From NCBI GenBank assembly GCA_036850595.1, contig CM072156.1:3899441-3963440 (forward strand): a DNA stretch of 64,000 bases. Reading direction: 5' to 3'. The stretch is from Rhyacichthys aspro. Its lineage: Eukaryota > Chordata > Actinopteri > Gobiiformes > Rhyacichthyidae. The translations under genes and the position numbers were made by a program. Below the pieces are notes generated by a model that was not told where the DNA came from, made no database searches, and saw nothing but the letters and a program-made list of their open reading frames with translations. Every line of letters begins with the position of its first letter. Position 1 is the first letter of the stretch. Of the stretch, positions 51,901 through 63,400 are shown in pieces.

Positions 51901-54900
51901 TTGTTTTTGTTGTTTTTTTCTTTTTATTTACATTGTGGGGTGTTGCAGATTTATCATGAAGACTAATAAAGGTAATATTTTCAACAGTTTAACAGTATTT
52001 AAATCTGTACTATTTTTGGTTAAGAATAGCTTCCTTTACCTGTAGTGCAGTTTTCCTCTGACCAGAGCCAAAGAAATAAAGTCTCCTCGTCCGTGTTCGT
52101 TTTCTCCACAGTACAACAACAAGCCGTCCTCTGAGTCGGCCTGAAACAGAAAAAGAAGGATTCGTATCGACCCAAAAAGTAGTTAAACAGACACTACAGG
52201 ATCTTACCTTGAACTCCAGAGTGATTTGAAAAGTTTGGTATGAATTTTTCAAGGGTTCAAAGGTCATGTGAGAATATCCGAAGAACCTGGGAAAGTTCAC
52301 TGTCAGAGCTGAAAGAGAGGAAAGTATCTCGCGGTGATTTGATATTTTTGTAAACAAGAACGAGTCTGTGTTCACACTGTTCCAGATCTGAGCTGGTCTG
52401 AAGTTCCTTTAAAGAAGAGATTAAAGAGAGTTGTACCCTCGGAGCAGGTGTCGCCCTGTCGTCCCAGGTTACAGTGACACCGCGAGCCTCCGCCGTCGTA
52501 GTCGCTGAGGCAGAAGCTGTCCGGCGGGCACACGGTGTCGTCGCAGCTCAGGTCGTACACTCGAGGCACGTCGCCTTTCCAGGGCGACATGGTGGGGGTG
52601 GTGGTGGTGGGGGGCAACGTGGTGCTACAGGGACAGTCAGGGAGGTAGTGTTAGAGGAGAAAACAACATTCAGCCAGGACCACACAGATGAAAATAACTC
52701 AAAAACTGTACCTGTATTATGTAAAATAAATAATTTGTCTTTATGAAACCATCTGCTGTTTATTCTAAGGGATTGTAATAGATGAGAACCTCTATTCAGG
52801 AACAGAAAACCTTGGACAATCACATGATCAAAAAAGGAGCGCTCCCATTGGTCGACACTTGTCACATGACGTTCCAGGAAGTTTAATAGCTGCAGATAAA
52901 GTGTATTTTCAGCTGAATATGTCTTTTAACAGAGAAACAGCTGAAAAAAGAAAAGCATCAACAGAGAAAAGGGAGACAACGTAAAACACAGATAAATACT
53001 GTCAATTCAATCATGTAATGTTTAACGAGGAGGAGATAATTGTCGTCCTGACGCTGAAGTCACAGCTAAGCTAACGCTAAACTCTAAACTTCAGTTTGGT
53101 CAAATGGATTAGTATTTTGGAGGAAAAACTGGTCTGGTTTTATTTTTTAATAAAAGAGAAGCAGGAGAGGTTCCTAGGCTGCTTTTGGAGGAGAATGGAG
53201 TCTGAGACAGGGACAAAAAAAGAAAATCAGGAAGTGGAGCTTTAAGGATAAATAGTACTCCTCAATGTCTAGTCTATGGTAAGCATTATATAACCAAAGT
53301 AAATGGTTTTAAAGACAATGGGTGGATTTGAAAAAAACCTTAAAGAGCCACTACAAGGATTATAAATAGAGAATATTTACTTCAATGGGAAAAGCTTACC
53401 CAAGTCAATTTTTCTCCAGGATTATGTCAGTAAAGGTAAGTAATAATGTCACAGCTCGACTTTATGAACATCCACAACAAATGCAACGCTCAATTTTGTA
53501 CTTTTGTTTATCCCTAAGTGACGTCAAACAGATAAATGCACCTTTAATAATTGTATTTTTTGCCCATGGTGTAAAGTCTGCAACTACGACGAGTAAAATC
53601 AATATGAAATTTCACCGCTCAGACTGCCATCTTTCTCAGATAATTAGCTGGAAGGTCTCTGGAAAGATTGGAAAAGCTGGGACAGGCAATCAAAGAAGAA
53701 GTGTTTGGGCGGTGCTACCTGGTTATAGTGGTGGTGGTTGTAGTGGTGGTGGTAGTAGTGGTAGGAGGAGGTGTAGTGGTAGTAGTTGTAGTAGTACTGG
53801 TGGTGGTGGACTCTGTGGTGGTGGTAAAAACCAGGTCTGAGAAGTCTGGGAGGACGAATGACGAGGTGGAAAAGGCTGGAGGAGACGTGCCGTTTGGAGG
53901 AACGATGGGATTCATGCGATACACCACGTTTCGACCCGACGGAGGTCCTGAACGGGAACGCAGCTGGGACTTCCTGTTGTCCTGGTTGATTCCTGGGAAC
54001 GGGTTTAACTGAGGACAAAAACAACACAAAAATAAACGAAATATTTACTGAAATGTCATTATTTTGGTCAGAAACATGAATCTGATCTGTCCAAAATTGA
54101 TGTAAATATCTTCAATGTAACACACCACTGATATTTTTTCCCAGAATAAGCTTTGTCATTTATAAAAGCATATTTTTACTGGCCCATTAGCATCCATATA
54201 TAATACAAAGCCTGTGTCATTAAATCCTGACAATTATCTACTGTATGGACATTAAGGATCTCATTGAACCCTCTTTATAAAATACTCTTAAATTATTCAG
54301 TTTACTCCTTTTTTCTTGGTGAATTTCATTATTTTTACCAAATGTTTAAAAAGGCCTTTAAAGCCTATCATATCAAGAATGTTTAGAAGATCAATAATGC
54401 CCTGATAGGACCCACCTCCTCAATGAAGATATCATAGTCTGAGTCGTCGATGTCGAAGCCGTCGTCATCTTTGTTCTTCAGGTCTGTGTTATAGAGTCCA
54501 TAATCACCACTGCCTCCGTCTGAGACGCCTGAACACAGCACATTAATGCACTCTTTTAAAGGTTTTATTAAGACATGAAACAATATGAGAACACCACTGA
54601 GTGGAAAAATATAAACCATTAAGAATGAATCAAATGGCAAATGTGCTAGAACATTATGTTAAACTAATGTAATATTTCACTGCTGCTGTCTTTATGAAAT
54701 AATAAATAATAGAAGGCATTTGAAAAGTATGTAGGTGGGTATTAAGCCGGGACAGACTGTAATGAAAGCAATTTAGTGTCAGGACGTAGAAATGCTGCTA
54801 TTGACAAGAAATCCAACCACTTGAGCAACTCATTTTCTCATATTTTAAGAGAAACGGGCACAAACAGTCTTCTGAAGTAGCTACAGCTGATAAAAGTAAC

Positions 54901-57900
54901 TCAAGGATTGGATAAAACCAAAATAACAATATAAGCCGTCGAGGTTTGTTTCCGCAGAACAAACTTTTAAAATCCGAGCTCTATAAACTCTTTGAATTGA
55001 ATTAGAGACTCACTATTTCACTTCACAATGTTCTGCTCATGTTTAATACAATGTAAACGGAGAATGCAGTAGTTTTAATTCACAAAGTAAAAGCCGTAAG
55101 ATGACTGGAGGTAGATGTTGCTCAGAATATTAAATTTATTATTAAATGAGAACAACAACAGTGACATAAACACATCGATGGTTTATTAGAAGAGGATAAA
55201 GCACAATGACAAAGTGAAGATGTGATGCCGATGGAAACAAACACTGACGGTGATTGATCCATTTACACGTTGTCCGTACGTCTACCTGAGATCCTGTACC
55301 ACGGCTGTCGCACCACGTACTCAAACGTGTCTCCTCTCAACAGACTGGCCGCTTTTAACACAGACAAACCACAACAGCAAATGAAAAGAAAAGCTGTAAG
55401 ACACAGTATAATCATTGATATGCTTTAACCAAGAAGCTCTTTTTAAGTTAAGAGCTCTTTAATGACCCAGTGACATAAAGACGGCAGCTGGTGTAAGTAA
55501 AGGCTTTTAAACCATCATGTGTCAAACAGAGGACAACAAAGAGCAAACTTAAATTAAAGCAAAAACAAAAAAGTATCCACTGATTAAATACATGCGAATG
55601 CGGCCCTTTGCAATGTTTTTTATGGATCTTCAGTAGGTTTTAGTTGGATTTTAACAGATCTTAGCTGAATTTGAACAGGTTTCATTTGGATTTTAACAGG
55701 TTTTATTTGGATTTGAACAGGTTTAGTTGGATTTCAACAGGTTTTAGTTGGATTTTAACAGGTTTAGTTGGATTTTAACAGGTTTTATTTGGATTTGAAC
55801 AGGTTTAGTTGGATTTTAACAGGTTTTAGTTGGATTTAAACAGGTTTTATTTGGATTTTAACAGGTTTTAGTTGGATTAACAGGTTTTAGTTGGATTTAA
55901 ACAGGTTTTATTTGGATTTTAACAGGTTAAGTTGGATTTAAACAGGTTTTATTTGGATTTTAACAGGTTAAGTTGGATTTGAACAGGTTTTATTTGGATT
56001 TGAACAGGTTTAGTTGGATTTGAACAGGTTTTAGTTGGATTTGAACAGGTTTTATTTGGATTTTAACAGGTTTAGTTGGATTTGAACAGGTTTTAGTTGG
56101 ATTTTTACAGGTTTTATTTGGATTTTAACAGGTTAAGTTGGATTTGAACAGGTTTTATTTGGATTTGAACAGGTTTAGTTGGATTTGAACAGGTTTAGTT
56201 GGATTTGAACAGGTTTTAGTTGGATTTTAACAGGTTTTATTTGGATTTTAACAGGTTAAGTTGGATTTGAACAGGTTTTATTTGGATTTGAACAGGTTTA
56301 GTTGGATTTGAACAGGTTTTATTTAGATTTGAACAGGTTTAGATGGATTTTAACAGATTTTTGTTGCATTTTAACATGTTTCAGTTGTATTTGAACCAGT
56401 TTTTTGTTGGATTTCAGCAGCAAGCTCAGGTCCATCAATTAATATATAAAGAGTTTTCAATAGAATAAAATCTCCTGTAGCTCTTCCTCCACCCATTGAA
56501 ATAATGAAACAAACAATTATGTTAATGATTTTACATTTATAATCTTTTCAGCATGTTCTTAATATACCTAGTTTATTAAAATATCTGCTCCCATCCACAA
56601 AAGAGTACATTAAATGATAAGTGGCATCTTCACATCCACTCTTCTCTTAAAAATCCTGATCTGAGAATACATCACAAATCCTCAAATGCTAAATGTTAGT
56701 TAGCATCAAAAAACAAAGGCAGTTTTACACATTGTTGGTCTCATTTATTTACAATTGGATGGAAAATAAACCTGTTAGACGGCAGGGGTGCTAATTAGCC
56801 CAGCCTAATAACATTAAATCCTCAATACTGGCATAGAAGAAGGGGGGCATGCCCAAAAAAGCCTTTAATCTGCTGTTGTGTAACAATCCCCCTCAATCCA
56901 CACCAGCTTCTGCGGTATTAACAAACACAAACATGAAGTGATACGAAAGAACGACAAGGAAACTGCGTCGGTGAAGCCCAACCCGAACGTTAGCGCATCG
57001 TGAGCGAGTGTGCGTCTGTTTTTGTGTGTGGTCCGTCGGGGAGGTGAGTGTGGACGGAGAAGGGGTCTGCGATCGGCCTTAATCCTGTCTGATGAGACTG
57101 GGACCTAACCCTCTTTTATCCCCTGCTGTGAACCCACGCCCCTGTAGCTCACGGCTCCTGTCCGTCCGTCTGTCTGCCGCCGAGAGACACTCGTTTACTG
57201 CTTCGTTACAGAATTATTAGACGTACAAAGGACATACTATGACTGTGAATTCTCCTTAAAATAGATAATATATTCAAATGTGTAAATAAATAGCTTAGAA
57301 ATAAACAGAAATAATAAATAAAATCAACAATGTAGTGCACTTCTTGTGGAAAACAAGTTTAAATATTTATTTTTTCTCGATTACACAGGTTTTGTGATTG
57401 TTAGGAGCTGAAATTTAAATTGAATATTCGATTAATTGCACTGCCCTACTGCAAACTAAGGAAAACATTCAATACTGTATGTAATTATTAAGTCAACAAG
57501 AGGCTGGATGTATAGAAATGATTTGCTAAATGCCAAAAAATACAACATGGAAGATCAAGTTACACAGGAATAGTTTTAGGATCTGTGCTTCTCTTCCTGA
57601 ATGTCATTTTTACCACAATGACTGAATATTTATATCATTGTAATCTTTTTATCTACACAACACTAAGAGACTAAGTTAAAAAAACAAAACATCAAATAAA
57701 ATGTACAAATTTGAGTGTAACTTGTCGAGGACACAGATCTGGAATGAACTGGACAATAACATCTTCATCTTTGTCTGTTTTTAACTTAAAGGAACTTGAA
57801 AGAGCAAACTACGCTTCATTATTCCACAACTGAGGATCATTATCTTCAACATCATCATCTTGTAGTTTTTGTCAAATGATTGTTTCAAATGTAGTGTTCT

Positions 57901-60419
57901 CTTTAATACATAACTTATTCTTGTTTTTTTCGTGTATGTTTTGTATTGTTGTTGGTGTTTTTTGGCCCATTTATTATAAACCTTTATTGTCTTCTGATGG
58001 TGTCCTATTTCACAAAAGTCAGATGTAAAAGACACTAATGTGAGGGCTTGGAACTATTGGCTTTTATTAAAACACTGAGATCGGCCTGAATAGATTAGCG
58101 TAGACACTTCTGAAGCCTACGGTTATAGTTAAACACTATACATTTGGGTCAAATAAGTAATGTTTGGATGATTTTTTGCATTCAAATTTCAATTGGATCC
58201 TAAAGCTCCACCAAAAACAAAACATTTATTATATTTTCAGTTATTTGTATTGCCCAGCACCTTTAAGTTTAAATACGACCTGCTTATCACATGGTAATTC
58301 AACAAAAATATCCCCATTCTCTCTCTTCTGTTGTTTATAGTTTCCCTAAAAATTAAATGCTCAAATCAACCTTTTATTTAAAAATTCAGCTGCACCAATT
58401 CCTGTTGAAATATGTGTGATAATAAGATGCCAAAATGATATTAGATGGGAAATAAACTATAGGTATTTTGTTACAGAAGTAAGCAAATCAAAGAAGAGTG
58501 TTAAAAAAAACAATAGTGTGCTTTTAAAAGATTTTTTCCTTGTACACTCGAGGGCCTAGATAGACTGTAGCCTATATAATATAATAGTAATAATACATAA
58601 TATCATCACATAATATAACAGCTACAGGGTAAAGTGTCAGAGGCAGGGATCTAAAGCCTTTATCTGATATAAACCATAACAATTACAGTCACGTGATGTA
58701 TTCTGCACATTGAAATTGCAAAGACAAGACCTATACTGTCTGATGTTTAAAATATGACGAGAAAAAATAATCCTCTGGTCAAATCTTGTGTCTATGGCAT
58801 GTGCAGAACAGATTTTTGTATAAGCTTCGAGTCGAATGTGATTTAAAACCGTAATCTTCCTCGATGGCCGTTCTGCTAAACCATAAATCACAAAAAAATC
58901 CATCCACAAATGCTCTCCGTTGTCACAGGCCACAGTGAGCGCTCCATTAAGGTATTGCTGCTCTTACTGTACGCACCTGTGTGAATGTGTTTTAATATCA
59001 TTCAGGGCACCACCCCCCACATTATATCAGCCGCTCTCTGCATCGAAAATAATAAAGTAAATGACCGCTCTGCTCTATATCTGAGGCACAAAAACCCGCT
59101 GACACACTGCCAGGTGTTGGCCTATATTCCACAGAGTACAGTGTGTTACTCAAACGCAGCATTTATCACATTTATCAGATGATGTTGTACGGGAGAGAGT
59201 GTCTTATTTAATGATTTACAGCAGGAAGAGAAAGTGGTGCTGAGTAAAGTTACAAAATAAAACATCAGCATCATAATAACTGCTTTAACTAAATAAATGT
59301 TGAGGTATTCTATGTGCATCAGATGGAAAATATAAATGGCACTAGTCTGACCAGTGCATGTGGAAAAGAGCCTGGAGTGATTTTAATTCCATTTAAATTG
59401 ACTAAATAACACCAAATTTAAAATCTCATATTGCTTCAACAAACATAGTGTCCCTTTTTTATTTATAAAGTGATAGAACTCAACATTTTCCATCATTTTG
59501 GAGAATAATTTTGCCTTTTCATAAAATATTTTCCTCGCATTTTGCCAAACACTCACAGTTGGATATTGTTTGATTGTGGGCGCATTATAAAAAGGGAGAA
59601 AACTGTGCCATGTTAATAAAAACTAACACAATTAAACACTGTACTGGATACATTTACTTTCTCTTAAAAAAGTCAGACATCCTTCTTATTTTCATAATTA
59701 AACTGCTGCAGTACACATCATAGGCCCGTTTATTTTCCTTCAAAATAAAAGCCACACCTTCAACATGTTTTTCTCTATAGTTCTTTTGTGTGAGACTATT
59801 ACTGCTTAAAGAGGCCAGCCTTTTATTTCAATCATCACCTGTCTTGTTTTCATCTTAAAATCTTGAAACAGAGCAACATCTCTCCAGAAAAGTAAAACTG
59901 ATCGAAGAAAAAAAAAAAAAAAAAGACTGAGAAAAACATATTGACTTAGTATTCCTTTGCATTCTTTGAAGTCTTTGAACTCCTACTTCTTCGTACACTT
60001 TCAAGCCACAGCTGGTCAATTCTTTACAGTCAGTGGTTGAAAGGCCTCTTGTTTCTGGGAATTCACGTGGGTGTCGGTCGTGTTTACCGTGTGGCTGTGT
60101 TTTATCGTCCGGATCCTCACAGAAACATGTTTATTTGGACGTCGTTGTTGTGGAGCTGCTGTAAACTGCCCGTGTGTGTGTGTGTGTGTGGTGCCGAGGT
60201 CCGGAGAGGGCAATAAACAGCGGAGAAAGGGTAGAAACGAGGGCTGACTTACCCAGAGTGCGGACGGGGTTGTTGATGTGGCTGGGCGGGCTGACTCCGT
60301 GCATGTTCACCGCTCTGATCACAAACTGGTACTCGGTGTCCGGGAGTAAACCCTTCAGAACCATGGAGTTGGTCTCAATGGGCTCGCGGATGTACGTCCA
60401 TTCAGTGTCCATTTCAGGC
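44251..60419 (-). CDS. egflam: Pikachurin (EGF-like, fibronectin III and laminin G protein), 5' end missing
   Basis: Extracellular matrix protein of the photoreceptor ribbon synapse; its laminin G domains bind the glycan of alpha-dystroglycan. Nineteen exons: 60253-60419, 55286-55351, 54416-54528, 53719-54008, 52437-52624, 52208-52308, 52040-52140, 51143-51287, 50871-51060, 49654-49779, 49107-49350, 48917-49028, 47462-47578, 47139-47319, 45848-45926, 45620-45763, 45426-45509, 44484-44587, 44251-44402. All phases agree, giving about 900 residues to the stop. Order: FN3 part, acidic and Thr-rich linker, EGF, LamG, EGF, LamG, EGF, LamG. The C-terminus (HTNRQYVGGLVGC, DGKNINTC) matches vertebrate pikachurin closely. 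The first FN3 and signal peptide must lie beyond 64000 or unseen. Exon 55286-55351 has the weakest acceptor (AAAAG) and was placed partly by phase. Confidence 0.95.
44949..45340 (+). mobile_element. Dispersed nonautonomous element, copy 3 (egflam intron)
   Basis: A shorter copy with the middle deleted. Its ends look like imperfect inverted repeats: GGGTGTGTTGACACTTG on the left, and CAAATGTGAACACAACCC on the right. This suggests a DNA-transposon MITE. No clear target-site duplication. Confidence 0.65.
47139..47319 (-). other. egflam: egflam exon: LamG2 end and EGF-like domain 3
   Basis: MVLNDRTIPI closes LamG2. Then HPCVQSPCANGGTC and YECDCPLGYDGRHC form a six-cysteine EGF domain. The exon ends in phase 1 at CQK-G. 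Confidence 0.92.
47462..49350 (-). other. egflam: egflam exons: laminin G domain 2
   Basis: Three exons (49107-49350, 48917-49028, 47462-47578); the domain closes in the following exon. Signatures: FEVTFRPSQPDGTLLYSD, FDCGSG, TWHELRVSR, PLFIGGVPE. A Tc1-like element lies in the second intron of this block. Confidence 0.9.
48033..48424. mobile_element. Tc1/mariner-like MITE in an egflam intron
   Basis: About 392 bp with terminal inverted repeats of about 28 bp: left CAGTGGTGGCCAAAATGATT, right ending GGTCACTACTG, flanked on both sides by TA. CAGT ends and a TA target are hallmarks of Tc1/mariner. It has no transposase. Confidence 0.85.
49654..49779 (-). other. egflam: egflam exon: EGF-like domain 2
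   Basis: Single 126-bp exon with CANGGVCF and YICLCPLGFRGALC; classic EGF spacing plus one extra N-terminal cysteine. Confidence 0.92.
50101..50370. mobile_element. hAT (Charlie-like) nonautonomous fragment in an egflam intron
   Basis: It starts CAGTGGTTCTCAAACT, the typical hAT-Charlie terminus, and continues with AAGTACAACACC-like and AAGTATCACCAAAGAG phrases. The right end (GTACCACAGCTTGAG) is only vaguely complementary, so the boundary is approximate. Confidence 0.5.
50871..52308 (-). other. egflam: egflam exons: laminin G domain 1
   Basis: Four exons (52208-52308, 52040-52140, 51143-51287, 50871-51060). LamG signatures: TFQITLEFK, DGLLLYCGE, WHTATVFRDG, PLYVGG and the closing GFVGCIQSLTINN. 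Confidence 0.92.
52437..52624 (-). other. egflam: egflam exon: EGF-like domain 1
   Basis: After a short Thr/Pro run and TMSPWKGD come six cysteines in EGF order (CDDTVC ... FC ... CHC ... DTC). Confidence 0.88.
52757..52870. repeat. Dispersed repeat with GATGAGAA core, egflam intron
   Basis: AAGGGATTGTAATAGATGAGA followed by CAGGAACAGAAAACC and GACAATCACATGATCA. Related to the copies at 18866, 27463 and 29617. Confidence 0.45.
53719..54008 (-). other. egflam: egflam exon: threonine-rich mucin-like linker
   Basis: The first two thirds is a Pro/Ser/Asn linker. The end is an almost pure threonine tract of about 35 residues, broken by ES, S, PPP and I, which continues into the start of the next exon. 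It is coded almost wholly by ACC/ACT, visible on the plus strand as a GTGGTGGTAGT microsatellite (53725-53828). Dense O-glycosylation would be expected. Splice sites and phase (0 in, 2 out) fit. Confidence 0.88.
53725..53828. repeat. Coding GTGGTGGTAGT microsatellite inside egflam
   Basis: Trinucleotide-period repeat within the exon at 53719-54008, encoding the threonine tract on the minus strand. Confidence 0.9.
54416..54528 (-). other. egflam: egflam exon: acidic linker
   Basis: This 113-bp exon encodes a strongly acidic stretch (DDDGFDIDDSDYDIF), probably disordered, between the FN3 region and the Thr-rich linker. The donor is GAG|GTGGGT. Confidence 0.85.
55588..56400. repeat. Large 20/21-bp minisatellite with hAT-like left flank, egflam intron
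   Basis: A short flank, GCGGCCCTTTGCAATGTTTT, matches the element end at 41016. Then about 37 units of GGTTTTAGTTGGATTTGAAC, with TTTATTTGG and a shortened GGTTAAG variant. The GGTTAAG units sit at 55925, 55966, 56131 and 56254, showing higher-order blocks. Confidence 0.93.
59910..59927. repeat. Poly(A) tract in an egflam intron
   Basis: A run of about 18 A, possibly a retroposon relic. Confidence 0.8.
60170..60190. repeat. GT dinucleotide repeat
   Basis: About ten GT units just downstream of the FN3 exon donor. Confidence 0.85.
60253..60419 (-). other. egflam: egflam exon: C-terminal half of a fibronectin III domain
   Basis: The exon contains LLPDTEYQFVIRAVN, the typical FN3 'L.P.t.Y.f.v.A.N' signature, and ends in NNPVRTLG. 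It starts in phase 2, so a preceding exon must supply the first half of the domain. No such exon is visible up to 64000, so the upstream intron exceeds 3.5 kb. Confidence 0.9.
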
Positions 60420-63400
60420 CTGAGGCAGAAAACAAACCAGATATTCTACAGTTTAGTGCATTCGGGGAAATATTTATCACAGTTTGTCCGAAATCTGCAT
60501 CGAACGGAGTCCCACAGGGTTCTGTTCTTGCTCCGTTTATGTTCACTTTATCCCACTGACTCTCAATAAAAACAGCAATACACAACTTTTTTAGTGCAAC
60601 TTTTTACTGCGCAATGTTAAAAATGAGAATTTTACACATAACCATTCACTTTTTGCAGCAGCTGAAGGGTTTTGTTTTTGTTTTTTTTATGTTTTTGTCT
60701 ATTTATTCGGTGTTCTGTTCATTTCATTCATAGTTGCATGTTTTTTGCAACATTTTGGACATGTTGATAAATGAAAAAACCTAATCAAATGTTAATTGCA
60801 AAAAAACCAACCATAATATAATGATATTTATGGCAAGAGGTCCGATGTGTGTTTGCAGCAGCATTTGTCTCTATTGGTCATTTACTGAGTCAATATCCTG
60901 GATTTTTTTTCCCAATTTTCAATTTTGATTCATTTTTTCTTAATTTTACAGCCTGTCTGGGACTGGATCCTTGTTCGGTGGTTTCTCTTTTTTTTTTTTT
61001 TAGTTTTTCCTCTGATCCTGATGGAGGCTCTAAGGACAGCGGGTGTTGTAGCACTTGTTTTTTCTGTTTTTGTGAAGCTTTTGGAGGTAATTGTTATTGT
61101 CATACTGGGCCATATAAAAACAATAAAACTGAATTGAAGGTAGTGATGTTTTTAATAAAAACATAAAAAATACAAATTGCCAGTCAGAGTCAATGGAATA
61201 TAAATGGAGATGGTGTCTACTTTGATTTTTACTGTGTTTCTTTGTAGATTCTCAGTTATCCAGGTCATGTTCCAATAAAAAGTTAAATTCTGGATTGACA
61301 AAGTCCTTTGGATGAGGGTCAAAACATCTTATTTCCAAATTATGTCCATTTTCTTTCTTTTTAAACCTTTTTATTAGTTGTTACAATACACACTATGCTC
61401 AAGTTGATCATAAGTACTATCCTAATGCATTACAAAAAGTAAGATATAATGAGAATTATCCTGAAAACAGGCCTAAAAAAAGTTTTGTGCATTGTTTCCA
61501 TTTTGTCATAGCTCAGGAAATTCAGATTTATTTGGGCTGTGTTTCCAATTCTACAAGTTCCACTTCTTCACAGCTCAGTTAAACATTTATAACTGTCTTT
61601 TTTTTTCTTTTTAACTACATTTAAATAGATTTCTCCTCGACTAGATTCAAACAATACCGAAGTTCGAAAGTAAATGTCACAAGTGAAATAGTTATTTTCC
61701 GTCTAACAACAGTAAAATAAAAGTATGGTTAGTTGTGTTGACATTATTGGCCATGTTATGCAATGTTTCTATTGAATGAAGGGGACATCTTCAATCTTCA
61801 TCTCATTGTTTTCTCACAGAGGATCAGAAGATGATGAATATTTTGTCCTGCAAATCCTGATTACAGAGAACGTAATTATGGTTGACAAAAGGCGTCAATA
61901 ATTTGGAGTCTCAAACATGCTGAGTGTAAAACAAGATGTTGATTAAGAGGACTTTTGTCATTGTGTGGATAATTCAGCTCCGTACTCAGGCTGCAGTGCT
62001 CCAATCACCGTTTAACAAAAGCAGCAAACAAATGTGGCTCTGTTAAAGTTAAGCGCTCATCATTCCCATCGTTCATCTGGAGTCGACTCGTCCGACTGTG
62101 CCTCCGAGCGGTGCCCGCAGCTACAAGTTTCCGTGTCGCTCTCGTGACGCTTTGACGTGAAGAGGAAGGCTTTTGTTCAGAGCCAGAACAAAACAGACAG
62201 TGATCCGTGTGTCTCTCTGTCGTCGAGCGTTAACTCTGCTCCATCAACGACAACAACACGGTTTTTCACAAGGGCTTCTTCTGATCTATAAATAACCTGC
62301 TTGTTTTTGTCGTAAAGATTTCTAACTTCTTATAAAATTGTCAGAAAGAAAAGCTGTGTGGCCTCTGCCTTTGAGAATATGGCTGTTTGTGTGATTCTAA
62401 CATGTCCACAATAAAATAATATACTTAAAATGACAACCAATAGAGTTAGAAATAAGTAGAAGATAAAAAGGCTTACATTTATATAATATTAAGGACTCAC
62501 TGGGAAAATCCTGATGCATTTTAATACATTTTAATATCTAATCTTAAATTAAAGGGGCTCTATAACTATTTCGGCTGCTCAGCAAATCATTTGTGATTCC
62601 CATGTTTAGTTAGTGGTATATAAATAGTAGTTATCGAATAACACTGGGATACTAACCACTTCTCAATGAGGAACAAGTTGGACTCTGTGATAATTGAATC
62701 AAAAGTCAAAATAAAATAAATAAAAGTGTGCTTCCTCCAGCAGAGCTCAGTTTGTTCACTCTGAGCTTCCACTTGGAAGATGCAAATGTCTTTTATGAAC
62801 TACATGCTGAATAACACAATGTTTTTACACAATGCACCTTTAAGGCCTTAATTAAAGCTGTGGTATGTATTTTTAGCCCTGGAGAAATAATCTATTGTAT
62901 TTGGACTGGGATAAAAAGACACAATAAAGAGGACTTTAGCGAAGTGCAGTTACAAGCCTCAGAAAAAGAAGTTTAGAGAGTTATAACACAATCTATATAT
63001 TATTTACTGCATTGAATGTGAATGAATGCTTCAGTTAAACTATTATCAGCATATTTTCTACTGCAACAGTGATATTTCTGTTGAGACCTCTTCAAGCCTA
63101 AGTGGAATATTGGTATATTATATATCTATAACAAACAGTTGACCCTGATTCAAGGCTGTGATCTGGGTCTGGACCCCGCTGTGCAGTAATAGACAGTCTC
63201 TATGGTGATGCAGAGCCTACCTCATGTAAATCTTTTTTTGGCATCTATTTCATAAGTCTCTTTTGAAAACACAGCATGCATTTAAAGCTGCCCTGATTGT
63301 CATTTATGTTTCATAAAAGAGAAAGAGGTTATATATGTGTGCCATTGTTTCGAGGGAAAAGACTGGCGACGTTCCAAGTGACTGTAAAATATGTGTATGG

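Noticed and set aside
53668..54012. Plus-strand poly-valine/glycine frames over egflam
   Set aside because: Antisense reading of the threonine microsatellite exon. Phase-consistent splice sites support the minus strand only.
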